Source: an uncultured Bacteroidota bacterium (GTDB lineage: Bacteria > Bacteroidota > Bacteroidia > Flavobacteriales > Flavobacteriaceae). Taken from it: a DNA stretch of 64,000 nt. Both the position numbers and the translations under genes were made by a program. The notes beneath the pieces were generated by a model. The model had not been told where the DNA came from. It did no database searches and saw nothing but the letters and a program-made list of their open reading frames with translations. Position 1 is the first letter of the stretch; the number at the start of each line of letters is the position of its first letter. This document shows, in pieces, positions 28,594-36,966 of this stretch. The DNA lies in NCBI GenBank assembly GCA_913062555.1, contig CAJXVU010000013.1:1-64000 (forward strand). Reading direction: 5' to 3'.

Positions 28594-29898
28594 TTAATCA
28601 TCTGTTGAAGCCATTATTCTATTAATTCGCAATCTGAAATCAGGTCTTTTTTTACTTTCTACATTAATAAATGTTTCAGCAACGTCCCCTCTAGAATACA
28701 AATTAAAAAAAGCTCTATTGCCATACCAGTTTTCTAAATCTTCATTGTTCCAATTATTTCTGGTAAATATATTTCCGTTACAATTATTAAAATACATCTC
28801 TGTAATCTTGATTTTTTGAAGATTTTCTTGATTAATAATAATCTTATCATCAAGCAACACTGCTGGATTAAAACCAGAAATAACGCTCTTGTTCAATTCT
28901 AGCGAAGCGTTTTGGTTTATGAATACGGCTTCTTTTACTAAGTTTGATTCAATATCTGATTTTAAATTTTCACTATTATTAATTAATGTTAGATTTTGAG
29001 CAACCACCGAAGTTCCTTTCTTTGAGAAATCAACTTCTTCCTTTTTGTCATATGACTTAATTAACACACATCTTGAGCCGTCACTATTTGATACGTATGG
29101 AGATCTAATTGCTAAAGCATTATATAACTGACATTGCGCCCCATAATTAAACTTGAAATCGTTTTTATTAGATTTATAAGACACTATTTTTTCCAAATTA
29201 ACTCCGCCTCCCCAAACTTCAATCGAGTTTCCGGCCGAATAACTTACCATTATGTTTTCTAGAGTTGTTTGATTACCAACACTAGCTAATAGCAAACCAT
29301 TAAAATTACCAGCACCTTTAATTCTCTTTCCTGCATATTCTATTCTTACATATTTTAACACGCCAGAAGATCCGTTAAGACTATCCCCTCCGTGGTTTGT
29401 GTACTCATAATTTGAAGGCTTAATTTGTGGGTGATAAGACGTTACAGAACTATAGCCAAATTTATTACTTGGTGCATCACCAAGAATAATTATCCCTCCC
29501 CAATCACCTGATCTTTTGAAGCCTCTATTTGATGTAAAAACAATTGGATCGGTCTCTTCACCGTCTGCAATTATTTTAGACCCCCTGCTAATGGTAAGTG
29601 ATGCCTTTGACTCATAGTCTCCAATAATTACTGTTCCTGGTTCTATGGTTAGTGTCGCATTATTTATAACAAACACACTGCCCATTAACCTATAAACATA
29701 TTTTTTAGACAAGGTCATATCTTGAGCTATATTCCCTGCTAATATTTGGGTAGGCTCACCATAGTCAACTGATTTAGAATCAAATTCAGTCCAGTTATTT
29801 AGCCAATTATTAATTCCTACTATTCCTTTTTCTTGCTGCGCAGACACGCTTCCAATTATAAAAAGAAACATACATATGATTTGGGTAAAGTTTTTCAT
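28594..29898 (-). CDS. Secreted parallel beta-helix-like protein
   Basis: 434 residues. Signal peptide ending GSVSAQ. The body shows the rung pattern seen in many Bacteroidota surface proteins: NNATLTIEPGTVIIGDY, SLTISRGSKIIADG, DPIVFTSNRGFKRSGDWGGI, then LKYVRIEYAGKRIKGAGN and NSIEVWGGGV. Unlike its neighbours it has no visible T9SS sorting domain: it ends RINRIMASTDD. No known enzyme motif seen. It is 188 bases upstream of the T9SS operon on the same strand, but has its own promoter-like site. Confidence 0.75.
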   Translation of the reverse strand: MKNFTQIICMFLFIIGSVSAQQEKGIVGINNWLNNWTEFDSKSVDYGEPTQILAGNIAQDMTLSKKYVYRLMGSVFVINNATLTIEPGTVIIGDYESKASLTISRGSKIIADGEETDPIVFTSNRGFKRSGDWGGIIILGDAPSNKFGYSSVTSYHPQIKPSNYEYTNHGGDSLNGSSGVLKYVRIEYAGKRIKGAGNFNGLLLASVGNQTTLENIMVSYSAGNSIEVWGGGVNLEKIVSYKSNKNDFKFNYGAQCQLYNALAIRSPYVSNSDGSRCVLIKSYDKKEEVDFSKKGTSVVAQNLTLINNSENLKSDIESNLVKEAVFINQNASLELNKSVISGFNPAVLLDDKIIINQENLQKIKITEMYFNNCNGNIFTRNNWNNEDLENWYGNRAFFNLYSRGDVAETFINVESKKRPDFRLRINRIMASTDD

Positions 29899-29909
29899 AA
29901 CGACAATTT

Positions 29910-29939
29910 CAAAATTAAATTCTTTGTTGATAATCCAAA
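29910..29939 (-). promoter_or_regulatory. Promoter of beta-helix gene
   Basis: On the minus strand TTTG (29936-29939), 18 bases, TAATTTTG (29910-29917). This fits the Bacteroidetes promoter and lies 12 bases before the ATG, giving a very short leader. Confidence 0.45.
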
Positions 29940-29973
29940 TCTATATAACACCTGTATAAAAAGCAAATATATT

Positions 29974-30045
29974 CGATTAACGGAGTGATCCCGTGTGACT
30001 TTTCCGATAAACCGTATAAATGCGTATAATTTATCCGATTAACGG
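29974..30045. repeat. Pair of 10-bp direct repeats in intergenic region
   Basis: CGATTAACGG occurs at 29974-29983 and again at 30036-30045, with a related CGATAAACCG at 30005-30014 between them. They lie upstream of the beta-helix gene promoter, a plausible place for regulator binding. Confidence 0.4.
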
Positions 30046-30060
30046 TTAGATAAAAATCAA

Positions 30061-30103
30061 AAAAAATGCCCTTTATTTAATCACTAGAATTAAATAAAGG
30101 GCA
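30061..30103 (-). terminator. Strong terminator of small secreted-protein gene
   Basis: A 15-base perfect stem (30067-30081 with 30089-30103) around a seven-base loop, followed on the minus strand by eight T. It lies 83 bases beyond the stop of the gene at 30186-30623. Confidence 0.85.
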
Positions 30104-30185
30104 GCTATACTATTTGGTGAATTATACACTACTAATTTTTAACACATCTTCACGCAGTTACAAATAAAGAGTATTGTTAATATTA

Positions 30186-30623
30186 TTAGTCAAATTCATT
30201 ATATTCATGTAGTAACTTCATTGTTTCTTCATAAAACAAAATTGCAATAATTAAGTTGCTTTTATCACTATACGGTAACATTTTCTTTTGAAATCCTGTC
30301 GTAGCTTTTAGAAATTCTTCGGTTGCTTCAACTTTAACTTCAAGGCTCTTTCTGTTCTCTTTTGTGTTCGGGATACCATAAGTAGACATGGTCTTTCCCG
30401 GTTTTGTTGCAAATGCAATATAAGGCAAAGTTTGAACTAGACTTTCTGTTCGCTCAATATATAAACTGAGTAATTCACCTTTTTCCATTTGGTTTAACTC
30501 TTCTATATTATGGTACTTTTTTATAGCAACATTTTCACTAATGATACTTTGAGGTTCGTTCTTTTTTTGAGCATGGCCAATACCAAATACTAACAAAAAG
30601 CCAATTAATACAAGCTTCTTCAT
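30186..30623 (-). CDS. Small secreted protein of unknown function
   Basis: 145 residues with signal peptide ending GHAQ. The mature part is polar and probably all-helical (IEELNQMEKGELLSLYIERT, KVEATEEFLKATTGFQKKM). I do not recognise a family. It has a good promoter at 30650-30679 and its own terminator, so it is a genuine single-gene unit. Confidence 0.7.
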   Translation of the reverse strand: MKKLVLIGFLLVFGIGHAQKKNEPQSIISENVAIKKYHNIEELNQMEKGELLSLYIERTESLVQTLPYIAFATKPGKTMSTYGIPNTKENRKSLEVKVEATEEFLKATTGFQKKMLPYSDKSNLIIAILFYEETMKLLHEYNEFD

Positions 30624-30649
30624 GGTTAAGATTTAAGGGGTTATTACTA

Positions 30650-30679
30650 CAAACATACGCAAATAATCGAAGGAAGCAA
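30650..30679 (-). promoter_or_regulatory. Promoter of small secreted-protein gene
   Basis: Minus strand: TTG (30677-30679), 19 bases, TATGTTTG (30650-30657). Start predicted near 30643, about 20 bases before the ATG. Confidence 0.5.
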
Positions 30680-30891
30680 GCGTTTTGTCGATTACTTTAT
30701 TCCAAAATGCAAATCAATATTTATAATAAGCCTCCTGATAATTTGAATATTATAATTTTTCATTTCAACGATGATTATTTACTTTCACGAGTTTAAAATC
30801 CATACATCGTAAAATTTAAACGTTCAGACGATTATTATTTTTAGACAGGTTTAATTGATTAATTTTAAGGTAATTAAGATATAATCGCCCT

Positions 30892-31533
30892 ATGAAAAAT
30901 CTACTTACTCTTTTCTGTTTTGTTTGTTTTGTAGTATTTAGTTATGCTCAAAATACCATTGGAACAAAAAATGATTTAAAAGAAACCTCATCTAACTATA
31001 AGAAACAAAATCCAATCTATGATTATTCAGAAAATCAATTAACCAATACAGATACTATTCCCGATTTTGATACAAAACCGAATAAATTAAAGATTACGGG
31101 AACCATCTTTAAAAGCGATGGAGTGACTCCTGCAAAAGATGTTCTTTTGTATGTGTACCAACCAGATGAGAATGGTGATTATGTAATAAAAAACAAAAAT
31201 GATAAGCGTTATATTCATCACAGAGGTTGGATAAAAACCGATGCTGAAGGGAAATATACATTTTACACCTTTATACCTGGCTCTGCTATTATACCCATCA
31301 CATTTCCACGCAAAAGAGGATTTAAACAAATATTCCCAGTGATTAAAGAACCCGGTAAACCTGAATATAATCTTAATGCATTTCTGTTCGACGATGATCC
31401 ATTATTGACCAAATCTTGCCGTAAAAGATTAAAACGACGAGGTGTTGATTGTATTTTAAAACTTGAAAGAAAAGCGGATATCTATGTAGCCACCAAAAAT
31501 ATTATACTGGATGAAAAGCATTCCGGAATTTAG
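30892..31533 (+). CDS. Secreted intradiol-dioxygenase-like protein, probable non-enzyme
   Basis: 213 residues, signal peptide ending SYAQ. The fold of intradiol ring-cleavage dioxygenases is recognisable: KITGTIFKSDGVTPAKDVLL, then YVYQPDENGDY, then RGWIKTDAEGKYTFYTFIPG (111-130), then KEPGKPEYNLNAFLFDDDPL (152-171). In active members a His-x-His pair that binds the iron lies just after the PG motif; here that place reads KRGFKQIFPV (141-150) with no histidine. The iron site is therefore probably lost and the protein may act as a binding or structural domain. Alternative: ligands supplied from elsewhere, which I cannot exclude. Confidence 0.7.
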   Translation: MKNLLTLFCFVCFVVFSYAQNTIGTKNDLKETSSNYKKQNPIYDYSENQLTNTDTIPDFDTKPNKLKITGTIFKSDGVTPAKDVLLYVYQPDENGDYVIKNKNDKRYIHHRGWIKTDAEGKYTFYTFIPGSAIIPITFPRKRGFKQIFPVIKEPGKPEYNLNAFLFDDDPLLTKSCRKRLKRRGVDCILKLERKADIYVATKNIILDEKHSGI

Positions 31534-31972
31534 TTAAAGAATTGAGTTGTATCGTATCTGTTAAATTTAATTCTCAATTGATTTCGGTAAATTCAGTTTT
31601 TAAACACCAATGAATAGAATGTGGTAACTCACTCCTGTTATGTAGAACCAAAAATACTTTGATTCTATCTATACTAAAATCTGCTATTAATTATTTACTT
31701 TTTTAAAGTCTTCTCACAATATCAAGCTACCAATTAATGGTGTTTCATATCATAAAAATCCGCTATGAAAATTACTGATACAATCTTTTAACGTATATAT
31801 TGCTCAAAATAGCCCTACCAGAAGGGTCATTGCTTTTGGTAGGGGTAACAAGAATAACTCTCTACTCTCGGTGATCCTGAATTAAGGCTGTTGCAATGTT
31901 AAAGTTTAACCTCACTTTGTTCGTTTCAGCTCTTTTTATACTCTCAATTTGAGCAAGCTCAATTTTGGGCAC
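31534..31972. other. Gene-free stretch before tRNA-Pro
   Basis: About 440 bases without a convincing frame. It contains a hairpin (CCCTACCA at 31813-31820 with TGGTAGGG at 31837-31844) and a perfect palindrome around TTGAGCAAGCTCAA near 31949-31962. No T-run follows either, and no RNA family is recognised. Confidence 0.45.
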
Positions 31973-32001
31973 AAAAAAGCCCTGCTAAAAAGCAAGGCTT
32001 T
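31973..32001 (-). terminator. Terminator of tRNA-Pro
   Basis: AAAGCC-C-TGCT pairs with AGCA-A-GGCTTT (one mismatch) around a four-base loop, followed on the minus strand by six T. It starts eight bases beyond the tRNA 3' end. Confidence 0.6.
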
Positions 32002-32008
32002 GTGAATG

Positions 32009-32083
32009 TCGGGGTGGCAGGATTCGAACCTGCGACCTCCGCGTCCCAAACGCGGCGCGATAACCGGGCTACGCTACACCCCG
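32009..32083 (-). tRNA. tRNA-Pro (anticodon UGG)
   Basis: 75 bases on the minus strand. Acceptor stem CGGGGTG pairs with CACCCCG, discriminator A; anticodon stem CCGCG/CGCGG carries loop TTTGGGA with anticodon TGG; T arm contains GGTTCGAATCC. CCA is not encoded. A strong promoter sits just upstream and a terminator just downstream. Confidence 0.96.
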
Positions 32084-32099
32084 AAAAATGTAACGGGTG

Positions 32100-32131
32100 C
32101 AAATATATTGATTTCTTTTGAAATCAAACAA
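32100..32131 (-). promoter_or_regulatory. Promoter of tRNA-Pro
   Basis: Minus-strand TATATTTG at 32100-32107 followed by CACCC. A TTG lies 21 bases upstream of it (32129-32131) and a TTTG 17 bases upstream (32125-32128). Start is predicted about 10 bases before the tRNA. Confidence 0.65.
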
Positions 32132-32164
32132 CTTTTATTCGTAAATTCATAACAAAATAATTTC

Positions 32165-33274
32165 ATGAAGTTTCATAATCAAATTCTCCTATTATTTCTA
32201 GGATATAGTCTATTTTCTTGTGCTCAAAATTCAGACAATCATCAGTCTGACGACCACACATATAATATTGTTGTAAGCGATTTAGTTATTCCTTGGGGAT
32301 TTGTGTTTCTTCCTGACGAGTCTATGTTAATTACAGAAAAACATGGCGTACTCACTCATTTTAAAAATGGTAAAAAAACATTCGTAAAAGGCCTCCCAGA
32401 TATAAAAGCGCTTGGTCAAGGTGGATTAATGGATGTTGAATTGCATCCAGACTATAAAACAAATGGATGGATTTATCTCTCTTTCGCATCCGCCGACGGA
32501 GAAGGCAGCGGTGCAAATACGGCAATTATGCGCTGTAAACTTGAGAATAACACTTTAATAGAAAAACAAATGCTTTATAAAGCTACTCCAAATAGTACCA
32601 GAGGTCAGCATTTTGGCTCAAGAATAGAATTTGATAACAACGGTTATTTGTTTTTTTCAATTGGAGAACGAGGACAAAGAGATATAAATCCTCAAAATAT
32701 TAATCGTGACGGTGGAAAAATATATAGATTACATGACGACGGTAGGATTCCTGTAGATAATCCATTTGTTAAAGATCGTTACTCCAAAAAGGCAATTTAT
32801 TCTTATGGTCATCGTAATCCTCAGGGGATGGCACTACATCCTGAAACTGGCGCATTATGGACTCATGAGCATGGTCCACGTGGAGGGGACGAAATTAATA
32901 TTATAGCCCCTGGTAAAAACTATGGGTGGCCTCTAGTTAGTTATGGAATCAATTATAGTGGAACCATATTTACAGATAACACCGAATTACCAGGAATGGA
33001 ACAGCCAATACATTATTGGGATCCATCGATCGCTCCTAGTGGTATGGCTTTTATTACAAGTGACATTTATCCCAACTGGAAAGGGAATTTATTAATAGGC
33101 TCATTAAAGTTTCAATACCTAAATCGCTGTGTATTAGTCAACAACAAAATAACCAAGCAAGAAAAACTAATTGAAGGATTAGGTCGAGTACGCAGTGTAA
33201 AGCTTGGTCCAGATGGTTATATTTATGTCGGTATAGAAAATCTTGGCATAGTTAAAATTATTCCCAAGAAATAA
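32165..33274 (+). CDS. PQQ-dependent aldose sugar dehydrogenase-like lipoprotein
   Basis: 369 residues with a lipobox (LFSC) and a six-bladed propeller of the soluble glucose/sorbosone dehydrogenase family. Seen: PWGFVFLPDESMLITEKHG, GQGGLMDVELHPDY, YSYGHRNPQGMALHPETG, WTHEHGPRGGDEINII and GKNYGWPLVSYGINY. These proteins oxidise aldoses with PQQ; PQQ synthesis is not in the window, so cofactor supply is unknown. Periplasmic side of a membrane. It is the first of a run of seven same-strand genes, 36 bases before udk. Confidence 0.92.
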   Translation: MKFHNQILLLFLGYSLFSCAQNSDNHQSDDHTYNIVVSDLVIPWGFVFLPDESMLITEKHGVLTHFKNGKKTFVKGLPDIKALGQGGLMDVELHPDYKTNGWIYLSFASADGEGSGANTAIMRCKLENNTLIEKQMLYKATPNSTRGQHFGSRIEFDNNGYLFFSIGERGQRDINPQNINRDGGKIYRLHDDGRIPVDNPFVKDRYSKKAIYSYGHRNPQGMALHPETGALWTHEHGPRGGDEINIIAPGKNYGWPLVSYGINYSGTIFTDNTELPGMEQPIHYWDPSIAPSGMAFITSDIYPNWKGNLLIGSLKFQYLNRCVLVNNKITKQEKLIEGLGRVRSVKLGPDGYIYVGIENLGIVKIIPKK

Positions 33275-33277
33275 TAC

Positions 33278-33285
33278 TAAATTTG
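33278..33285 (+). promoter_or_regulatory. Possible -7 element before udk
   Basis: TAAATTTG, matching TAnnTTTG, 26 bases before the udk ATG. No -33 TTG at a normal distance, so this is tentative. Confidence 0.3.
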
Positions 33286-33310
33286 TGCGATCAAATCAAA
33301 ATAAATAGTC

Positions 33311-33916
33311 ATGCTTATTATTGGAATTGCGGGTGGAACTGGATGCGGAAAAACTACTGTTGTAAATCAGATATTAAATGAACTTCCAGAAGGAGAGGTT
33401 GGTGTCATTTCGCAAGACTCCTATTATCAAGACACCTCACATCTCAATTATGAATCTCGAATTAAAATTAATTTTGATCATCCCAGGTCTATAGATTTTG
33501 ATCTTTTGGGTGAGCATCTAAAAAGTTTAAAAAACGGGGAGCCAATCCACCAACCGATCTATTCGTTTGCAAATCATAATAGAACAGGTGATACCATTTT
33601 AACACACGCAAGAAAAGTAATGATTGTTGAAGGCATCTTAATTCTTACTAATCCAAAATTAAGAGAAATGTTTGATATAAAAATATTTGTACATGCCGAT
33701 ACTGACGAACGGCTTATACGTCGTTTAAAACGTGATATTGCAGAACGAGGGAGAGATTTAAATGAAGTCCTTACACGTTACCAATCTACATTAAAACCAA
33801 TGCACGATCAATTTATTGAGCCTATGAAAGAATATGCCGATATCATAATACCAAATAATAAATATAATACAGTGGCTGTGGACATCGTTAAAACTATTAT
33901 TAATGAAAGGCTATAA
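33311..33916 (+). CDS. udk: Uridine kinase
   Basis: 201 residues. Phosphorylates uridine and cytidine in pyrimidine salvage. P-loop GGTGCGKT at residues 8-15; SQDSYYQD and NFDHPRSIDFDLL are the typical substrate-binding segments; IFVHADTDERLIRRLKRD is the lid region. The stop overlaps the next start by one base (TAATG). Confidence 0.96.
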   Translation: MLIIGIAGGTGCGKTTVVNQILNELPEGEVGVISQDSYYQDTSHLNYESRIKINFDHPRSIDFDLLGEHLKSLKNGEPIHQPIYSFANHNRTGDTILTHARKVMIVEGILILTNPKLREMFDIKIFVHADTDERLIRRLKRDIAERGRDLNEVLTRYQSTLKPMHDQFIEPMKEYADIIIPNNKYNTVAVDIVKTIINERL

Positions 33917-34251
33917 TGAATAAGCTTAACACGAAATACAAACGATATATTAAACCCTTTAAGAATATCTTCTTTCTTATTTTTATTGTGTTTTCTGTAT
34001 GGATGCTTTTTTTTGACTCCAACTCATGGTTTATACACAATGAACTAAACAATGATATTGAAGCGCTGGAAAATGAAAAAGAATATTATAAAGAAGGAAT
34101 CGAAAAAGATAGTAAAGAAATCAAAGAACTCAATAATGATAAGGGCTTAGAAAAATATGGTAGGGAAAAATATCATATGAAAAAGGAGAATGAAGAAATT
34201 TACTTAATTGAATACGAAGATAGCATTGCAAAACAAAAAAAGGATGAATAA
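33916..34251 (+). CDS. DivIC/FtsB-family septum protein
   Basis: 111 residues: short basic N-terminus, one membrane helix (IFFLIFIVFSVWMLFF), then a coiled coil (NDIEALENEKEYYKEGIEKD) and the conserved end GLEKYGREKYHMKKENEE. The family links early and late divisome proteins. Between udk and mutA, with one-base overlap before and 8-base overlap after. Confidence 0.92.
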   Translation: MNKLNTKYKRYIKPFKNIFFLIFIVFSVWMLFFDSNSWFIHNELNNDIEALENEKEYYKEGIEKDSKEIKELNNDKGLEKYGREKYHMKKENEEIYLIEYEDSIAKQKKDE

Positions 34252-35617
34252 ATCGCTGTTTAACGAATTTGATCCCATTACAGCTAAGGCCTGGAAACTA
34301 AAGATTCAATCAGATTTAAAAGGAGTAGATTATAACGATGCTCTAATTTGGAATTCCATAGAAGGTATTGATGTCAAACCTTTTTATCATAATGATGATC
34401 AAAATGAGTTCAATAATAATTGCAACACCAAGGCGGCCCAATGGAATATTTGTCAGGCGGTATATGTTATGGATGTTGAACCTGCCAATGCAAAGGCAAT
34501 AAATGCGCTTCAAAGAGGAGCCGAAAGTATAAAATTCATACTCCCTTCCAAAAATATTTCAATTGAAGCATTATTACAAAATATAGATGTAGTCACTACC
34601 CCAATTCATTTTAAAATGAATTTCCTTTCCAAGGAATTCACCAATTCCATTAATCAACTGGCTTTAAAATACAATGGTTCATTTTATGTCCAAACAGATA
34701 TAATTGGCAATCTCGCGAAATCAGGAAATTGGTATTCAAATTATGAGGACGATCACCATTCTTTAAATGCCATTATTATGAGTACATCGGCATTAAAATC
34801 TTCTATTTCTATTGACGTTGCTTTATATCAAAATGCTGGAGCTACAATAATTCAACAATTGGCATATGCTATAGCCCATACCAATGAATATCTAAATAAT
34901 TTTGGTGATAAAATTCAAGACAGCATCACATTTAATGTTTCTGTAGGATCTAATTATTTCTTCGAAATTGCCAAACTGCGTGCCCTAAGGTTGTTATGGA
35001 AAACTCTGGCTTCAGAATATTATGACCATATTCCTAATTGTCATATTAATGTTGTTCCCAGTAAAAGAAATAAGACCATATACGATTACAATACAAATAT
35101 GTTGCGAAGCACAACAGAATGTATGAGTGCAATTCTAGGTGGTGCAAATACGATTACAAATTTACCTTATGATGCCATTTATCATAAAGACAATGAATTT
35201 GGAGAACGCATTGCAAGAAACCAATTACTGGTACTAAAACATGAAAGTTATTTTAATAAAGTGAACAATCCAGCTGAGGGAAGTTATTACATCGAAACTT
35301 TAACACAGCAATTTGCAGAAAAAAGCCTCGAATTATTCAAAAATATAGAAAAAAGTGGCGGTTTTTTAAAACAATTAATAGAAGGAACTATCCAAAGAAA
35401 AATAAAGGAAAGTGATGCTAATGAAAAACAACAATTTACTTCAGGTAAAATTGTGCTCTTAGGAACCAATAAGTACCCCAACTTAGATGATAAAATGTCA
35501 GATGACTTAGAGTTATATCCATTTAGTAAAAGCAAAACAAGAAAAACATTAATTGAACCAATAATAGAAAAACGTCTTGCCGAAACGGTCGAACAAGAAC
35601 GTTTAAAAAAGGAATAA
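34244..35617 (+). CDS. mutA: Methylmalonyl-CoA mutase small subunit
   Basis: 457 residues from the ATG at 34244; earlier in-frame starts lie deep in the divIC-like gene. The (beta/alpha)8 barrel domain is recognisable: FNEFDPITAKAWKLKIQSDL, FFEIAKLRALRLLWKTL, TTECMSAILGGANTITNLPY, NPAEGSYYIETLTQQFAEKS. It stops shortly after the barrel, so the C-terminal cobalamin-type domain found in longer small subunits is absent. It pairs with MutB; two lipoprotein genes lie between the two. Confidence 0.93.
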   Translation: MNKSLFNEFDPITAKAWKLKIQSDLKGVDYNDALIWNSIEGIDVKPFYHNDDQNEFNNNCNTKAAQWNICQAVYVMDVEPANAKAINALQRGAESIKFILPSKNISIEALLQNIDVVTTPIHFKMNFLSKEFTNSINQLALKYNGSFYVQTDIIGNLAKSGNWYSNYEDDHHSLNAIIMSTSALKSSISIDVALYQNAGATIIQQLAYAIAHTNEYLNNFGDKIQDSITFNVSVGSNYFFEIAKLRALRLLWKTLASEYYDHIPNCHINVVPSKRNKTIYDYNTNMLRSTTECMSAILGGANTITNLPYDAIYHKDNEFGERIARNQLLVLKHESYFNKVNNPAEGSYYIETLTQQFAEKSLELFKNIEKSGGFLKQLIEGTIQRKIKESDANEKQQFTSGKIVLLGTNKYPNLDDKMSDDLELYPFSKSKTRKTLIEPIIEKRLAETVEQERLKKE

Positions 35618-36304
35618 ATGAAAAAAAATATTATTTTATTATCAATAATTGCACTTCAATTTAATAGCTGCAAACAACAAAATTTAGATTATAAATATTC
35701 TGATAAAGACAAATTAGTAAAATGCTCATCTCAAGAGATGGAATTAGTCAAAGAAGCAGTATATGAATTTGAAAATTATATTTCTAAACATTATACTTTC
35801 CTCGGAAAATCTACAGCTGAAGGCTATCATAATTATATTGAGTTACTCTATGATAATAGACCTCCAGCAAAAGAATTTTTTAGTGATCATTTAAAAGAAA
35901 TTGTTACTGCTTTGAAAAATGCAGAAAACTTATACCATATAAATGGAAACAAAACGAGGCTCAATTATAACCATGAATTAGTGAACTGCATCATTGAAAA
36001 CATTAAAGATGAACAAATAAAAAGCTCATTATATGCTATGATTCCATACAATACACTTAGTGCTGTAACATTGGCTCCAATTTTGTATTCAAAAAAATTG
36101 ACCATGGCAAAAGAGGATCGAGCATTGGCTACTTATGTTGCCTTAGATATGTTTTACACAAAACTAATTTATATGAGTTTGCCAGACTACAAAGAAGAGC
36201 CATTTAAAAATAGATTAGATTTTGACATCAAGAATCACAATGCGGAATCGATAATAGATAGAAGGTCGTTAACAAAAAACAAAAAAGATAGTTCAAAAAA
36301 CTAA
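35618..36304 (+). CDS. Lipoprotein of unknown function between mutA and mutB
   Basis: 228 residues, lipoprotein signal with Cys at position 18 (LQFNSCKQQ). The rest looks helical: EMELVKEAVYEFENYISKHY, HNYIELLYDNRPPAKEFFSD. No family recognised. Its start directly follows the mutA stop with no gap, so it is certainly in the same transcript; a link to propionate metabolism is not otherwise supported. Confidence 0.75.
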   Translation: MKKNIILLSIIALQFNSCKQQNLDYKYSDKDKLVKCSSQEMELVKEAVYEFENYISKHYTFLGKSTAEGYHNYIELLYDNRPPAKEFFSDHLKEIVTALKNAENLYHINGNKTRLNYNHELVNCIIENIKDEQIKSSLYAMIPYNTLSAVTLAPILYSKKLTMAKEDRALATYVALDMFYTKLIYMSLPDYKEEPFKNRLDFDIKNHNAESIIDRRSLTKNKKDSSKN

Positions 36305-36333
36305 CTAGTCTCAAAACAATAGAATAAATTATA

Positions 36334-36966
36334 ATGCGCAGAAAATCAATACAATATTTTTACCTAATGGTCCTCTCAGCCATTATATTTTCTTGTCTGA
36401 ATTCAAACGAAGAAAATAATAACTGGTTAGAGAATAATAAAATATCTGGCAAATATCATCTTCTAGAAGACCATGGTTCCAAAGTCTATTTACCATTAGA
36501 TTTTGAAAGATATTCATTATCCAAATATCAAAGACTCCTCGATTCATTGTCTACTAAAAAGGCCTATAAATTTGAGACGGAACATTTAAATATATTGAGT
36601 AAAATGGAAGGAGCTCTATATATCTATTTCGACAAAAACACGGGATCAACCTGCACCATTAATACAATCCCCTATTACCCATTCAACAAAGATAATGCGG
36701 GTCAGATATTAGGATTAATCCAAGCCAATCACCAGAAAGTATCTAAAAAAAGTGAATCAACTTTTACGAAAGTCACAGCAAAATATGGTGGAAATTCAAA
36801 ACAACAATTATTCAAAACCATTTATAAAGTAAATAGTAAAAAGTTTAAAATTGATGTTTATAGTGCTGCTTATATTATTTCTTCAAATGATAAAACCGTT
36901 TTTATTCAACTCACTACAGGAATTAATACTGATTTCGATCCATTTATTGATAAACTGATGCTATAA
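36334..36966 (+). CDS. Second lipoprotein of unknown function between mutA and mutB
   Basis: 210 residues, lipobox IIFSC. No recognisable domain. It has a mixed helix/strand pattern and a Thr/Lys-rich middle. Its TAA overlaps the mutB ATG by one base, so mutB translation is coupled to it. Function unknown. Confidence 0.75.
   Translation: MRRKSIQYFYLMVLSAIIFSCLNSNEENNNWLENNKISGKYHLLEDHGSKVYLPLDFERYSLSKYQRLLDSLSTKKAYKFETEHLNILSKMEGALYIYFDKNTGSTCTINTIPYYPFNKDNAGQILGLIQANHQKVSKKSESTFTKVTAKYGGNSKQQLFKTIYKVNSKKFKIDVYSAAYIISSNDKTVFIQLTTGINTDFDPFIDKLML

Noticed and set aside
32009-32083. tRNA-Pro as integration site of a mobile element
   Set aside because: No integrase, no repeat of the tRNA 3' end within reach, and gene content on both sides looks native.
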